64,000 bases of DNA from an uncultured Massilia sp. (lineage in GTDB: Bacteria > Pseudomonadota > Gammaproteobacteria > Burkholderiales > Burkholderiaceae_D): positions 1 to 64,000 of the forward strand of contig NZ_CAJYEB010000003.1 of the NCBI RefSeq assembly GCF_913773735.1, read 5' to 3'. Each line of letters starts with the position of its first letter. Within the stretch, counting starts at the first letter, position 1. A program made the position numbers and the translations under genes. Shown here piece by piece: positions 20,001-29,080 of the stretch. The notes under the pieces were generated by a model. That model had not been told where the DNA came from and searched no databases. It was given only the letters and a program-made list of their open reading frames with translations.

Positions 20001-20733
20001 CCTTGCCGATCGCGTGGATCGCCGCCTCGTAGGAGGCATAGTAATTGCTTGCATCGGATTCGGTGAGGGCGGCCTCGCCGAGCATGTCATACGAATAACG
20101 GTAGCCGCGGGTTTCGTTCTCGCGGCTGTTCTTCAGCGCCTCGGCGATGGTCTGGCCGGTGACGAACTGGTTGCCGAGCATGCGCATGGCCAGGTCGACG
20201 CCCTTGCGGATCAGCGGTTCGCCGCCCTTGGCGATGAGGCGGGTGAGCGCGGCGCCCAGGCCGTTCTCGCTGTTCGAGGACACCAGCTTGCCGGTGACGA
20301 GCAGGCCCCAGGTGGCGGCATTGACGAACAGCGAGGGCGATTCGCCCAGGTGTTTCTTCCAGTCGCCCTTGCTGATCTTGTCGGCGATCAGGCGGTCGGC
20401 GGTCTCGGTGTCCGGGATGCGCAGCAGCGCTTCGGCCAGGCACATCAGTGCGACGCCTTCCTCGGACGACAGCGAGAATTCGTGCATCAGCGCGTCCACG
20501 CCCGAGGAGCGGGTGCGCTTCTGGCGCACGGCCGAGACGAGGCGGTGCGCCAGCGCGTGGGCGTCGGCGTGGGCGCTCGCCCCCTGGGCCAGCAGCCATT
20601 CCACGGCGGCGGTTTCGTCGCGGCGGTAGGCGTCGGTGATGGCGGCGCGCAGCGGCGTCTGCTCGCGGCGGGTCTCGGCCTGCAGGGCGTCGAAGGGAAC
20701 GTAGGTGGTGGCCGAAGTGGCGGCAATGTTCAT
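17080..20733 (-). CDS. putA: Bifunctional proline dehydrogenase / L-glutamate-gamma-semialdehyde dehydrogenase PutA
   Basis: Oxidises proline to glutamate in two steps, using FAD then NAD, with electrons passed to the membrane quinone pool. The 1,217-residue protein has a helical N-terminal domain, the proline dehydrogenase barrel (YRYSYDMLGEAA, RLVKGAYWDAEI), an aldehyde dehydrogenase domain with catalytic cysteine in GQRCSALR and a C-terminal ALDH-like domain. It lacks the N-terminal ribbon-helix-helix of self-regulating PutA such as that of E. coli. The frame opens at 20775; MNIAATSATTYVPF at 20733 looks more natural, though no clear ribosome site marks either. The divergent Lrp gene is the likely regulator. 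Confidence 0.96.
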   Translation of the reverse strand: MNIAATSATTYVPFDALQAETRREQTPLRAAITDAYRRDETAAVEWLLAQGASAHADAHALAHRLVSAVRQKRTRSSGVDALMHEFSLSSEEGVALMCLAEALLRIPDTETADRLIADKISKGDWKKHLGESPSLFVNAATWGLLVTGKLVSSNSENGLGAALTRLIAKGGEPLIRKGVDLAMRMLGNQFVTGQTIAEALKNSRENETRGYRYSYDMLGEAALTESDASNYYASYEAAIHAIGKASNGRGIKDGPGISIKLSALHPRYSRAQYARVMGELLPRVRSLVLLAKQYDIGINIDAEEADRLEISLDMLEALAFDPELAGFEGIGLVVQAYQKRCPFVIDYVVDLARRSGRKFMVRLVKGAYWDAEIKRAQVDGLPGYPVYTRKVYTDVSYLTCARKLLGATDVIYAQFATHNAHTLSVIYTWAQADKVSNYEFQCLHGMGETLYDQVVGAANLGKACRIYAPVGSHETLLAYLVRRLLENGANTSFVNQIVDESVPIDSLLADPFAQARAARCQPHPRIPLPRDLFPDGRRNSAGLDLANENVLAALGMELATPRHYLAAPVVDGVLEAAGAVNVVNPAQSADIVGQVTEATTGDVDTALQSAMNALPAWEGMGNAARADILARTADLFEHNMIELMALAVREAGKSLPNAIAEIREAVDFLRYYAAEVRAADATRALGPVTCISPWNFPLAIFTGQVAAALAAGNTVLAKPAEQTPLIAFRAVQLFHDAGVPAGVLQLLPGRGETVGAALTGDARVKAVIFTGSTEVAQLINRVLAERSAREGCDIPLIAETGGQNALIVDSSALPEQVVQDVLSSAFDSAGQRCSALRVLFLQEDVADKTIKMLKGAMQELRVGVPDRLATDIGPVIDAEARQNLLGHIERMKATAKQHFSLALPETLQAQGTFVPPTVLEIGALAELTREVFGPVLHIVRYRRADLPQVIDAINATGYGLTLGVHSRIDETIDFITSRAHVGNIYVNRNIVGAVVGVQPFGGEGKSGTGPKAGGPLYLKRLQQQAGQQPLQARAPRTDAALDALLDWARANGHGNVATLAQAYRAASLEGVRIDLPGPTGERNQLAFVPRGAVLCAAGGVPALLNQLAAVFATGNHALVLADARDHALTTLPAAATARLRFVDAAQLDGCDIAMALVDAGLKADMQRTLAARPGAIVGIVDTQEGAPVALWRLVAERALCVNTTAAGGNASLMTLGA

Positions 20734-20842
20734 GGAGGTCTTGAGTAAGCGATAAGAAAAACGGGAGGCCTGCATGGCAAAACGCGCCGTACCGTGGATG
20801 ACGGCCGACGCGAATGTAAATGCACCTCAATGATTCGATTGT

Positions 20843-20920
20843 AGAAGGATTTCTTCTGGATTAATTCTGTTTTTACGGAAGACTAGGAAAAGATAGTTTT
20901 TGGTGAGAGAATTTCACCAA
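20843..20920. promoter_or_regulatory. Inverted repeats in the putA-lrp intergenic region
   Basis: Two inverted repeats lie between the divergent genes: AGAAG-N5-CTTCT (20843-20857) and TTGGTGA-N7-TCACCAA (20900-20920), the second only 27 bases upstream of the regulator's start. The AT-rich setting and symmetry suit an Lrp/AsnC-family operator controlling putA and the regulator itself; this is an inference. Confidence 0.55.
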
Positions 20921-20946
20921 ATAATATTTATAGTGGAGAGTGAAGT

Positions 20947-21402
20947 ATGCTGGACAAGATCAGCAAGAAAATTCTGGCCGAGCTCCAGAGCGACGGGCGT
21001 ATCAGCAACGTCGAACTGGCGGCGCGGGTCAACCTGTCGCCCGCGGCCTGCCTGGAGCGTGTGCGCAAGCTGCACGAGTCCGGCTACATCATGGGGTACA
21101 CGGCGCAACTGAACCCGCAACTGCTGGACGTGTCGCTGCTGGTATTCATCGAGGTGGTGCTGGACCGCACCACGCCGGAAGTGTTCGACGCCTTCAAGCA
21201 GAGCGTCCAGCTGATCCCGGAAGTGCTGGAATGCCATATGGTGGCGGGCGGCTTCGACTACCTGGTCAAGGCGCGCGTGAAGGACATGGCGGCATACCGC
21301 GAATTCCTCGGCAAGACCTTGCTGCAGAAGGGCGTGCGCGAGACGCACACCTATGCGGTCATGGAAGAGGTCAAGAACACGACCAAACTGCCCATCAGGT
21401 AA
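20947..21402 (+). CDS. Lrp/AsnC family regulator, probable proline-responsive activator of putA
   Basis: The 151-residue protein has an N-terminal winged helix-turn-helix (DGRISNVELAARVNLSPAAC) and a C-terminal RAM effector domain (MVAGGFDYLVKARVKDM). It is divergent from putA with a 213-base intergenic region holding inverted repeats. Lrp-type activators called PutR/BkdR control putA in alpha- and betaproteobacteria whose PutA lacks a DNA-binding domain, as here. A GGAGAG ribosome site precedes the ATG. Confidence 0.88.
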   Translation: MLDKISKKILAELQSDGRISNVELAARVNLSPAACLERVRKLHESGYIMGYTAQLNPQLLDVSLLVFIEVVLDRTTPEVFDAFKQSVQLIPEVLECHMVAGGFDYLVKARVKDMAAYREFLGKTLLQKGVRETHTYAVMEEVKNTTKLPIR

Positions 21403-21484
21403 GCCGCGCGTTTCCCTTCCACCTCCATCGACCATCTCATCGACCCACCGTCGCCCCGGCGCGACGGGTGCGGGTTGCCATCGT

Positions 21485-22465
21485 TCAGGCGATCTTTTCC
21501 ATCTTTTCCGTCACTTCGGATTTTTGCGGCAGCATCTTCTGCGCCGTCGCCGACATGCTTTCCAGGTTCTTGCGCAGCCAGCGGTGGGCCGGGCTGCGGC
21601 CGTCGCGCTCGTGCCACAGCATGTCCAGGTGCACGGCCGGCAGCTGGAACGGCAGTTCGCGCCACACCAGCGCGTCGGCGGCGCCGGTCGAGGGAATCAG
21701 GTGCTTCGGCAGCACCGTCACCAGGTCGGAATTGGCCACGACGCGGCCGGCCGTGAAGAACTGGTTCACCGTCAGCAGGATGCGGCGTTCGCGGCCGATC
21801 TGGGCCAGCGCCTCGTCGACCAGGCCATGGGCGCGGCCGGAAAAGCTCACCAGCAGGTGGTTGGCCTTGCAATAGTCGTCCAGGTCCAGCTTGCCCAGGG
21901 CCAGCGGGTGGTTCTTGCGCATCACGGCCACGTATTCGCCCGAATACAGGCGTTCGTGGCGGATCGGCGAACCCGTTTCGTAGGACAGCTGGGCGGCCAC
22001 GCCCGGGAAGAAGCCAACGGCCAGGTCGATGTCGCCGCGCAGCAGCATCGGCCGCGGTTCGCGCGTCGTCAGCGGCACCATGCGGATGTTCACGCCCGGC
22101 GCTTCCTTTTCGATCGAACGCACCAGCGACGGCAGCCACAGCGCCGCGGTGGCGTCGGCCATGGCCATGCGGAAGGTGGCCTGCGCCTTCGACACGTCGA
22201 AGGTTTCCGGCATCACGGCCGCTTCCAGCGCGGCCAGCGCCTGGCGCACGGCCGGCCACAACGCTTCGGCGCGCGGCGTCGGCTTGACGCCGTAGGCGGT
22301 GCGGATCAGCAGTTCGTCACCCAGGCTCTCGCGCAGGCGTTTGATGGCATTCGACACGGCCGGCTGGGTCATCGCGAGATGGCCGGCGGCGCGCGTCAGG
22401 TTTTGCTCGGTCATGACGGCATCGAAGACGCGGAGCAGGTTTAAATCAAGCGTGAGGAAGCTCAT
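21485..22465 (-). CDS. LysR family transcriptional regulator
   Basis: The 326-residue protein (from MSFLTLDLNLLRVF) has the LysR helix-turn-helix (LTRAAGHLAMTQPAVSNAIKR) and a substrate-binding domain resembling NodD/LinR-type members (MRMAMADATAALWLP; FFTAGRVVANSDLVTVLP). An open frame extends 20 codons upstream but the chosen start matches the family N-terminus. It is divergent from a small membrane protein gene. Its target and ligand are unknown. Confidence 0.88.
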   Translation of the reverse strand: MSFLTLDLNLLRVFDAVMTEQNLTRAAGHLAMTQPAVSNAIKRLRESLGDELLIRTAYGVKPTPRAEALWPAVRQALAALEAAVMPETFDVSKAQATFRMAMADATAALWLPSLVRSIEKEAPGVNIRMVPLTTREPRPMLLRGDIDLAVGFFPGVAAQLSYETGSPIRHERLYSGEYVAVMRKNHPLALGKLDLDDYCKANHLLVSFSGRAHGLVDEALAQIGRERRILLTVNQFFTAGRVVANSDLVTVLPKHLIPSTGAADALVWRELPFQLPAVHLDMLWHERDGRSPAHRWLRKNLESMSATAQKMLPQKSEVTEKMEKIA

Positions 22466-22630
22466 GGGACTCCGTTCAGGACAAGCAGGGATACAAGCGT
22501 TACGCAGCAGTGTACCCGGTTTCATTCACAAACAACATAAGGGCTATCAGAAAGCGTAATTAGATTTATATGTTGCGTTGCACTACAGTTACATCGAACA
22601 CATCGATCATGACCCACTGAGCCTTCCACC

Positions 22631-22924
22631 ATGTCTTTCGCCGATACCCTGATCCAGACCCCGGTGACGGCCCTGCCCTTCACCCAGCTGCTGACCGGCA
22701 TGGTCCAGCTGATCCTGCTGGCCGGCCTCCTGATGTACTTCCGTCCGCTGCTGGTGGGCATTGCACGCGCGCTGGTGCTGGCCGTCCGTCCGCGTCCGAC
22801 CAAGGACGAGCTGGCGGCGCGACGCAAGCTGCGCGATGCGCAAGCCCTGCAGGCAAGCAACGCCGCAACCGCGGCCGGTGCCAACGACACCGCCGGGATC
22901 CGCGCCTTCGGTTCGCGCTCCTGA
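22631..22924 (+). CDS. Small hypothetical membrane protein
   Basis: The 97-residue protein has a hydrophobic central region (LTGMVQLILLAGLLMYFRP and LLVGIARALVLAVRP), probably one or two membrane helices, then a basic, alanine-rich tail. It starts MSFADTLIQTPVTALP after a short ACCATG context, and a strong terminator follows 30 bases after the stop, supporting a real transcript. No family is recognised. Codon use matches the neighbours. Confidence 0.7.
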   Translation: MSFADTLIQTPVTALPFTQLLTGMVQLILLAGLLMYFRPLLVGIARALVLAVRPRPTKDELAARRKLRDAQALQASNAATAAGANDTAGIRAFGSRS

Positions 22925-22953
22925 TCTTACCAGTTTAAAACAGTCTTCCCTCG

Positions 22954-22990
22954 AAAGCGGCATCCGGGTCTCCGGGTGCCGCTTTTTTTT
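22954..22990 (+). terminator. Intrinsic terminator after the small membrane protein gene
   Basis: AAAGCGGCATCCGG and CCGGGTGCCGCTTT pair with one mismatch around a short TCT-containing loop, followed by eight T residues. Confidence 0.9.
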
Positions 22991-23601
22991 CATCCCTTCC
23001 CTGCGCCGCTGTCAGACGGTACCTGCGTCGCCAGGCATGGCGCCGTTTCCCGGTGTGCCGCCGGGCGTGCCCGACCCCATCTCACGTCCCGATGACGACT
23101 TCCGGTCAACCGGTTTGACCAGCGGTTTTACGTCGGCACGATTTAACATTGAGTCGTCATGAATGTTGACAATGAAAAATTCGATGTTCGACTATTCAAA
23201 ATAATGTCCGTCGTTAATGGAAACTTACAGGACTTTGATGCATTTTGCATGGTATCGATGGTGCCGAGAGAACGAAGCATGCATTGTCGTCATCATCGAG
23301 TTTTGCCGCCATGTTATCGATATATCCCGGGTGTTTGATTGAATAATGCATGAAGTTAACTATCAATCCATCATATGGAATAGTTCAGGTAATCATCGAA
23401 GAAATCGAAGATATGCATCGCAGGAGACGCGTTCGGTCCCGGACGAGGGTGGACGCATCCCGGAAAAAGGACGGCACGCAGTCAAAAAAATCGGACGGTA
23501 TTGCGCTACCCCGGGCATGCGGCGATGGCGGCGATTTCGCGGTAGAGAAAGGGGAACGATGCGGAACGGGCGCATGCCGGCGGCGGCGCGCACGATGGGC
23601 G
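22991..23601. other. AT-richer non-coding stretch
   Basis: About 610 bases without a credible gene. From 23130 to 23430 the base composition falls well below that of the rest of the window, with repeated ATCGA and CATC words and a TTGACA hexamer at 23166 that lacks a matching -10 box. The open frames are short, lack ribosome sites and have no family resemblance. It could hold an unrecognised RNA or be the scar of a lost gene. Confidence 0.5.
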
Positions 23602-23634
23602 AAAAAAAAGCGGCCGCCGGTGTCCCGGGGCCGC
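23602..23634 (-). terminator. Intrinsic terminator after the chalcone isomerase-like gene
   Basis: On the minus strand GCGGCC and GGCCGC pair around a GC-rich loop and are followed by eight T residues, 22 bases downstream of the stop codon. Confidence 0.75.
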
Positions 23635-23655
23635 CTGGTGCAAAAACGCTGTGGA

Positions 23656-24252
23656 TTACTTGGTGTCGCCCAGCATGGCTTGCTTGAGCGAACGGTCGAC
23701 GGGCTTGTCGCCCAGCCAGATGCGCAGGATGGCGTTATAGAAGGCGATATCGGGCAAGGTGCTGCCCAGTTTCTTGCCGTTCAGCTCGCACACGGTGCCG
23801 GTGCCCGGGATCCAGTCCAGGTGCAGGACGTCGCCCTTCTTGAGGCCGTCGACCATGGCGAAGATCTCGCCGAACTTGCCGATCTGCGACACGATCCGGG
23901 ACTTCTCGGCGCGGTCGACGTTATCGTTCAGGCCGTCCATGAACGCCTTGCCGAAATCCTCGGACGAGACGTCGCGCGCCATCTGCAGGGTCACGCGGCG
24001 CGGGCCTTCCTGCTTGAGGATATCGGCCACCGCGGTCTTTTTCTCGGTAAGGTACAGGCCGGCGGCATAGACCTTGACCACGAACTTGGTGCGCATGCCG
24101 GCGCCGTTCAGTTTCAGCTCCTGGCCGGCGAGCTTGTCCGTGTCTTCGAACTTGTAGCCGCCGACATCGACGGCGGCGCCGGCCTGGCCGAATGCACAGG
24201 CCAGCAGGATGCCGGCAGCCAGGGTCTTCAATCCGGTACGTCGTGAAATCAT
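23656..24252 (-). CDS. Chalcone isomerase-like periplasmic protein
   Basis: The 198-residue protein begins MISRRTGLKTLAAGILLACAFGQ, with a signal peptide and likely cleavage after AGA. The mature part fits the bacterial chalcone-isomerase-like family (GAGMRTKFVVKVYAAGLYL, then LHLDWIPGTGTVCELNGK). Bacterial members are secreted and are not known to isomerise chalcones; their role is uncertain. It stands alone with its own terminator. Confidence 0.85.
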   Translation of the reverse strand: MISRRTGLKTLAAGILLACAFGQAGAAVDVGGYKFEDTDKLAGQELKLNGAGMRTKFVVKVYAAGLYLTEKKTAVADILKQEGPRRVTLQMARDVSSEDFGKAFMDGLNDNVDRAEKSRIVSQIGKFGEIFAMVDGLKKGDVLHLDWIPGTGTVCELNGKKLGSTLPDIAFYNAILRIWLGDKPVDRSLKQAMLGDTK

Positions 24253-24403
24253 CTTGTCTCCTCATATTGACAGGTTCGGTCGGGCCGGGCCGCAGGCAGC
24301 TTGCCGCGCAGGGCCAGCCCTCTTTTTCGCATGCTCATGCACTGTATGCCAGAGCATCACCGACGAGCAATTCTAATTCCCATGCCGCAGCACGGGCGGC
24401 CGC

Positions 24404-24970
24404 TCATGGCGCGCGGCGCCGGCCCGCTTCGCCGTAGGGCTCGTCCTGTTCGCGTTCGATGGCAGCGAGCACGGCTTGCGGATCGGCCGGTTCGGCCATT
24501 TCCCTCGCTTCGCGGTCTTCCTGCTTGTTCGTGCCCGGCAGTTCGCGCCGCAGCGTTTCCAGCATCTCGATGATCTTGCTGGTCTTTTCCTCGGTGAGCA
24601 GGTTGACCTGGAGGTCGAGGTGGGCATGGTGATCGGCCAGCGCCGACATGCGGTTCTGCCGGATCAGCACGGTGGTGGAGATGACGAAGGCATTCAGGCC
24701 GACGAGGCCCTGCAGCCAGAAGAACGGCGGCTCGTCGACCTGCTCCCAGCCGAGATCGGGCGCCATGAGGTTGCCGGCGATCCAGAACACGATGAACAGG
24801 ATATTCCCGGCGACGTAGCTGGGGCTGCCCAGGAACAGCGCCACTTTCTCGACGACGCGCTGGGTGGCCGAGACGCGCTGCTCGTGGCGCGCATAGAACT
24901 CGGCGATGGTGCCGATGTTTTCCCCCACCGAAGAGGGCAAGGGGTCGTCGGGGGCGCGTTCGTCGTCCAT
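24404..24970 (-). CDS. DUF1003 family membrane protein
   Basis: The 188-residue protein has two central hydrophobic helices (YVAGNILFIVFWIAGNLM and WLQGLVGLNAFVISTTVLI) separated by the DUF1003 linker DEPPFF, then a soluble coiled C-terminus (HLDLQVNLLTEEKTSKIIEML). This pattern is characteristic of DUF1003 proteins, whose function is unknown. The ATG at 24970 is chosen over one five codons upstream because the first codons of the longer form (MLCWF) are unlike the family. Confidence 0.85.
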   Translation of the reverse strand: MDDERAPDDPLPSSVGENIGTIAEFYARHEQRVSATQRVVEKVALFLGSPSYVAGNILFIVFWIAGNLMAPDLGWEQVDEPPFFWLQGLVGLNAFVISTTVLIRQNRMSALADHHAHLDLQVNLLTEEKTSKIIEMLETLRRELPGTNKQEDREAREMAEPADPQAVLAAIEREQDEPYGEAGRRRAP

Positions 24971-25076
24971 GAACCAGCATAGCATGCGCCCCGCGGCACC
25001 CGTGCACCGCTGCCGGCATCAAAGATTGCATGCACAATGAATTAATCTATTGCGAATGCAATCAAAACCAGGAAAG

Positions 25077-25085
25077 TTATCCACA
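25077..25085 (+). promoter_or_regulatory. Isolated perfect DnaA box
   Basis: TTATCCACA stands alone in the 176-base gap between the DUF1003 gene and the ferredoxin gene, in an AT-rich context (25021-25080). A single exact 9-mer can occur by chance, so a role is uncertain. Confidence 0.4.
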
Positions 25086-25108
25086 GGAGGTTGTGAAGAG
25101 CGGCGGGC

Positions 25109-25134
25109 AAAAGAAAAGCCGGCATCGGCCGGCT
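25109..25134 (-). terminator. Intrinsic terminator of the rsmD-coaD-ferredoxin operon
   Basis: On the minus strand AGCCGGC and GCCGGCT pair around a four-base loop and are followed by TTTTCTTTT, 12 bases after the ferredoxin stop. Confidence 0.85.
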
Positions 25135-25146
25135 CGGGGATCGGGA

Positions 25147-26015
<869 letters not shown>

Positions 26016-26052
26016 TTAAACTTTAAGCAGATTTGCGCGTTGGCGCGGTGTT

Positions 26053-26685
26053 TTAGTGCAACTTCAGCAAATGGAAATGCACCATTCCCGCTTTATCGGC
26101 CCTGACCTGGGTCCAGCCCTGCAGCCATTCCGGCATGGCGTCGTCGTCCTGCTCGGGGAACGGCAGGCGTTCGCCGGACTCCGCGTAGACCAGGCCGCCG
26201 TCCTTGAGCAGCGCGCGGCACAGGGGCAGCGCCTGGGTCAGGAAGTCCTGTTGATAAGGCGGATCGAGGAAGATCACGTCGAAGCGCTGGCCGCGCTGGG
26301 CCAGGTCGCGGGCGATGGCGAGCGCGTCGGCGCGCAGGACTTTCACCTTGTCGGCTTTCAGCTTGTCCTTGATCAGTTCGAGCTGGCGCACGGCCGGCCC
26401 GAAGCTGTCGACCATCGTGACCGACTGCGCGCCGCGGCTGGCCGCCTCGAAGCCGAGGGCGCCGCTGCCGGCGAACAGGTCGAGGCAATCGGCCTGCTGC
26501 CAGTCGGCGTCGATCTGGTGATTGATCCAGTTGAAGACGGTTTCGCGGACGCGGTCGGGCGTGGGGCGCAGGCCGAGGGCATCGAGGACGGGGAGCGGCG
26601 TGCGTTTCCAGGCGCCGCCGATGATGCGCACCTGCTGCGGCGGGCCGGGCCGGCGCGCCTGGGAGTGGAAGGGCTTCTTTTGCAT
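26053..26685 (-). CDS. rsmD: 16S rRNA (guanine(966)-N2)-methyltransferase RsmD
   Basis: Methylates G966 of 16S rRNA with S-adenosylmethionine. The 210-residue protein carries RIIGGAWKRTPLPV, the RPTPDRVRETVFNWI signature, the SAM loop LDLFAGSGALGFEAASRGA and the catalytic DPPY motif. It is the first gene of the rsmD-coaD-ferredoxin cluster, 121 bases ahead of coaD. Confidence 0.96.
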   Translation of the reverse strand: MQKKPFHSQARRPGPPQQVRIIGGAWKRTPLPVLDALGLRPTPDRVRETVFNWINHQIDADWQQADCLDLFAGSGALGFEAASRGAQSVTMVDSFGPAVRQLELIKDKLKADKVKVLRADALAIARDLAQRGQRFDVIFLDPPYQQDFLTQALPLCRALLKDGGLVYAESGERLPFPEQDDDAMPEWLQGWTQVRADKAGMVHFHLLKLH

Positions 26686-26705
26686 GGCGGGAATATAGCA
26701 TGGGA

Positions 26706-26746
26706 GGGGTCAGAGCCCGGTGTTGCTTTTCGAGGGCTCTGACCCC
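26706..26746. repeat. Inverted repeat with GGGGTCAGAGCCC arms
   Basis: GGGGTCAGAGCCC (26706-26718) and its exact complement GGGCTCTGACCCC (26734-26746) flank a 15-base loop in the gap between rsmD and the DUF6279 gene. The same core word appears at 57083-57108, so this is a member of a dispersed repeat family. It has no following T run. Confidence 0.7.
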
Positions 26747-26772
26747 GGTGTCAACGACGGCCCGGCATGCGT

Positions 26773-27669
26773 TTATTTACCCGCCGCCAGCGCATTGAAA
26801 TCGTTGATCCACCCCTGCATGCGCTGCTGCGCATGGGCTTTCTGTTCCGGCGTGGTGATGCGGATGCCGGCGATGACGAACTTGGCCGTGTTGTCCACGT
26901 AGGCATCGTAGAACGCCTTGCGGTCCGGTGCTTCCATGCGGTCGAAGAATTCGCGCAGCAGGCCGTGGATGGCCGACATCGTCTGTTCCTTGTTCAGCTT
27001 TTCCTGCTGGATGCGGCGAAGCAGCGCGACGATCTTCTTCTGGCGCAGCATGCGCTCCTGCAGGAACACGTCGTTGTCGAGCGGACGCGCATCGGATGCC
27101 TTGCGCAGCTGCGCTTCCTGCTCGCGGCTGAAATTGCCGAACCACAGCTCGAACTGTTCGCGCGCCTTCTTGTAGCGCGCTTCCTGCTGGTCCTCGACGC
27201 TGCCGCTCATGAATTTCTTGCGGAAGTCGGCATTGTTCTTGGCGAATTTCTTTTCCATTTGCGCGACCTGCTCCGGCTTGATCGACAGCGCCAGGTCGGC
27301 CAGGTCGGGCAGCGCCTTGAAGGCCAGCAGCTCGGTGCGCGCCTTGATGTCGCGGTAGTCGGCCAGCAACTCGTCCTGGGTGACGTTGCCGTCGGCGAGC
27401 TGGCGCTGCATCTTGGTCATGATGCCGGCATAGTCGCGCAGCTGGGTCGCGCGGTGCCACTGGAACAGCTTGTCGATGTCTTTCTTGACCCAGTCGGACT
27501 GGTCGCTGTCGAGATCGATGTAAGCATTCAACCACCAGTACAACAAGGTGTCGCCATGGTTGTAGGTGAACCGGATGGTGCTGCAGCCTGCGGCCAGCAC
27601 CATCAGCGCGATCACGCACAGCGTGCGGGTGCGCTGGAGCAGAAAATGGGGCGTGTTAAACTTTTTCAT
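26773..27669 (-). CDS. DUF6279-type lipoprotein
   Basis: The 298-residue protein starts MKKFNTPHFLLQRTRTLCV and has a lipoprotein signal ending in the lipobox LAAGC, so it is likely anchored to a membrane facing the periplasm. The mature part is charged and helical with a conserved YWWLNAYIDLDSDQ block, typical of the DUF6279 lipoproteins of betaproteobacteria. The function of the family is unknown. The frame extends upstream to 27795, across the divergent glmU, but only this start gives a signal peptide. Confidence 0.85.
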   Translation of the reverse strand: MKKFNTPHFLLQRTRTLCVIALMVLAAGCSTIRFTYNHGDTLLYWWLNAYIDLDSDQSDWVKKDIDKLFQWHRATQLRDYAGIMTKMQRQLADGNVTQDELLADYRDIKARTELLAFKALPDLADLALSIKPEQVAQMEKKFAKNNADFRKKFMSGSVEDQQEARYKKAREQFELWFGNFSREQEAQLRKASDARPLDNDVFLQERMLRQKKIVALLRRIQQEKLNKEQTMSAIHGLLREFFDRMEAPDRKAFYDAYVDNTAKFVIAGIRITTPEQKAHAQQRMQGWINDFNALAAGK

Positions 27670-27696
27670 CTTTAATAACCTGATTGAGAACGGCTT

Positions 27697-29073
27697 ATGA
27701 ACGTAGTCATCCTCGCCGCCGGCATGGGAAAGCGCATGCAATCCGCCCTGCCGAAAGTCTTGCATCCGCTGGCCGGGAAGCCGCTGTTGCAACATGTTAT
27801 CGATACCGCACTGAGCCTCGAGCCCAGCCGATTATGCGTGATTTACGGGCACGGCGGCGCAGCGGTGCCCAGCGCCGTGCAGGCCTGGGGCGGCAAGTCC
27901 GGCCTGACGATCGACACCGCGCTGCAGCAGCCGCAGCTAGGCACCGGCCACGCCGTCATGCAGGCGCTGCCGCAGATCGACGCGGATGCGCCGACGCTGG
28001 TGCTGTACGGCGACGTCCCGCTGACCACCGCCGCCTCGCTGCGCCGCCTGGTCGAGGCCGCCGGTAGCGACAAGCTGGCCATCCTCACCGTCGAGCAGGC
28101 CAATCCCTTCGGCCTGGGCCGCATCGTGCGCGAAGACGGCCGCATCGTGCGCATCGTCGAAGAAAAGGACGCGACCGAGGCCGAGCGCGCCATCAAGGAA
28201 ATCAACAGCGGCATCATGGTGATCCCGACCCGCTACCTGGCCGGCTGGCTGCAGGCGCTGGGCAACGACAATGCCCAGGGCGAGTACTACCTAACCGACA
28301 TCGTCGCCAGGGCGGTCGCGGCCGGCGTGCCCGTCGTGTCGGCCCAGCCGTCTGCCGAGTGGGAAGTCGCCGGCGTCAACAGCAAGGTGCAACTGGCCGA
28401 GCTGGAGCGCCGCCACCAGCTGAACATCGCCACCGCCCTGCTCGAGCGCGGCGTGACGCTGCTGGATCCGGCGCGCATCGACGTGCGTGGCGAGCTGCTG
28501 TGCGGTCGCGACGTCACCATCGACGTCGGCTGCGTGTTCGAGGGCCGCGTGGCACTGGGCGACGGCGTCACCATCGGCGCCAACTGCGTGCTGGTCGACA
28601 CCAGCGTCGCCGCCGGCGCCCAGGTCAAGCCGTTCTGCCACTTCGAGGGCGCCGTGGTCGGCGAACAATCCGTCATCGGCCCGTACGCGCGCCTGCGCCC
28701 GGGCACGACACTGGGCCAGGATGTCCACATCGGCAATTTCGTCGAGGTCAAGAACAGCACGGTCGCGGCGCACAGCAAGGCCAACCACCTGGCCTACGTC
28801 GGCGACGCCGACGTCGGCGCGCGCGTCAACATCGGCGCCGGCACCATCACCTGCAACTACGATGGCGCCAACAAGTTCCGCACCACCATCGAGGACGACG
28901 CCTTCATCGGCAGCGACAGCCAGCTGGTGGCGCCGGTCACCGTCGGCAAGGGCGCCACGCTGGGCGCCGGCACCACGCTGACCAAGGATGCGCCGGCCGG
29001 CAAGCTGACCATCTCCCGTCCCAAGCAATTGACCATCGAGAACTGGAAGCGTCCGGTCAAGGTCAAGAAGTGA
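27697..29073 (+). CDS. glmU: Bifunctional GlmU: glucosamine-1-phosphate acetyltransferase / GlcNAc-1-P uridyltransferase
   Basis: Makes UDP-N-acetylglucosamine for peptidoglycan and lipopolysaccharide. The 458-residue protein has the pyrophosphorylase signature [20 protein letters not shown] at residues about 6-25 and a C-terminal left-handed beta-helix of hexapeptide repeats with the acetyltransferase motif [19 protein letters not shown]. Length is as in E. coli (456). It shares the region with glmS, the previous step of the pathway, though an Lrp gene lies between. Confidence 0.98.
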   Translation: MNVVILAAGMGKRMQSALPKVLHPLAGKPLLQHVIDTALSLEPSRLCVIYGHGGAAVPSAVQAWGGKSGLTIDTALQQPQLGTGHAVMQALPQIDADAPTLVLYGDVPLTTAASLRRLVEAAGSDKLAILTVEQANPFGLGRIVREDGRIVRIVEEKDATEAERAIKEINSGIMVIPTRYLAGWLQALGNDNAQGEYYLTDIVARAVAAGVPVVSAQPSAEWEVAGVNSKVQLAELERRHQLNIATALLERGVTLLDPARIDVRGELLCGRDVTIDVGCVFEGRVALGDGVTIGANCVLVDTSVAAGAQVKPFCHFEGAVVGEQSVIGPYARLRPGTTLGQDVHIGNFVEVKNSTVAAHSKANHLAYVGDADVGARVNIGAGTITCNYDGANKFRTTIEDDAFIGSDSQLVAPVTVGKGATLGAGTTLTKDAPAGKLTISRPKQLTIENWKRPVKVKK

Positions 29074-29080
29074 TCCGGTC

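Noticed and set aside
15190-20748. 1,852-codon open frame antisense to ald and putA
   Set aside because: No recognisable domain; it mirrors the codon bias of the real genes on the other strand and also overlaps mtnN in another frame.
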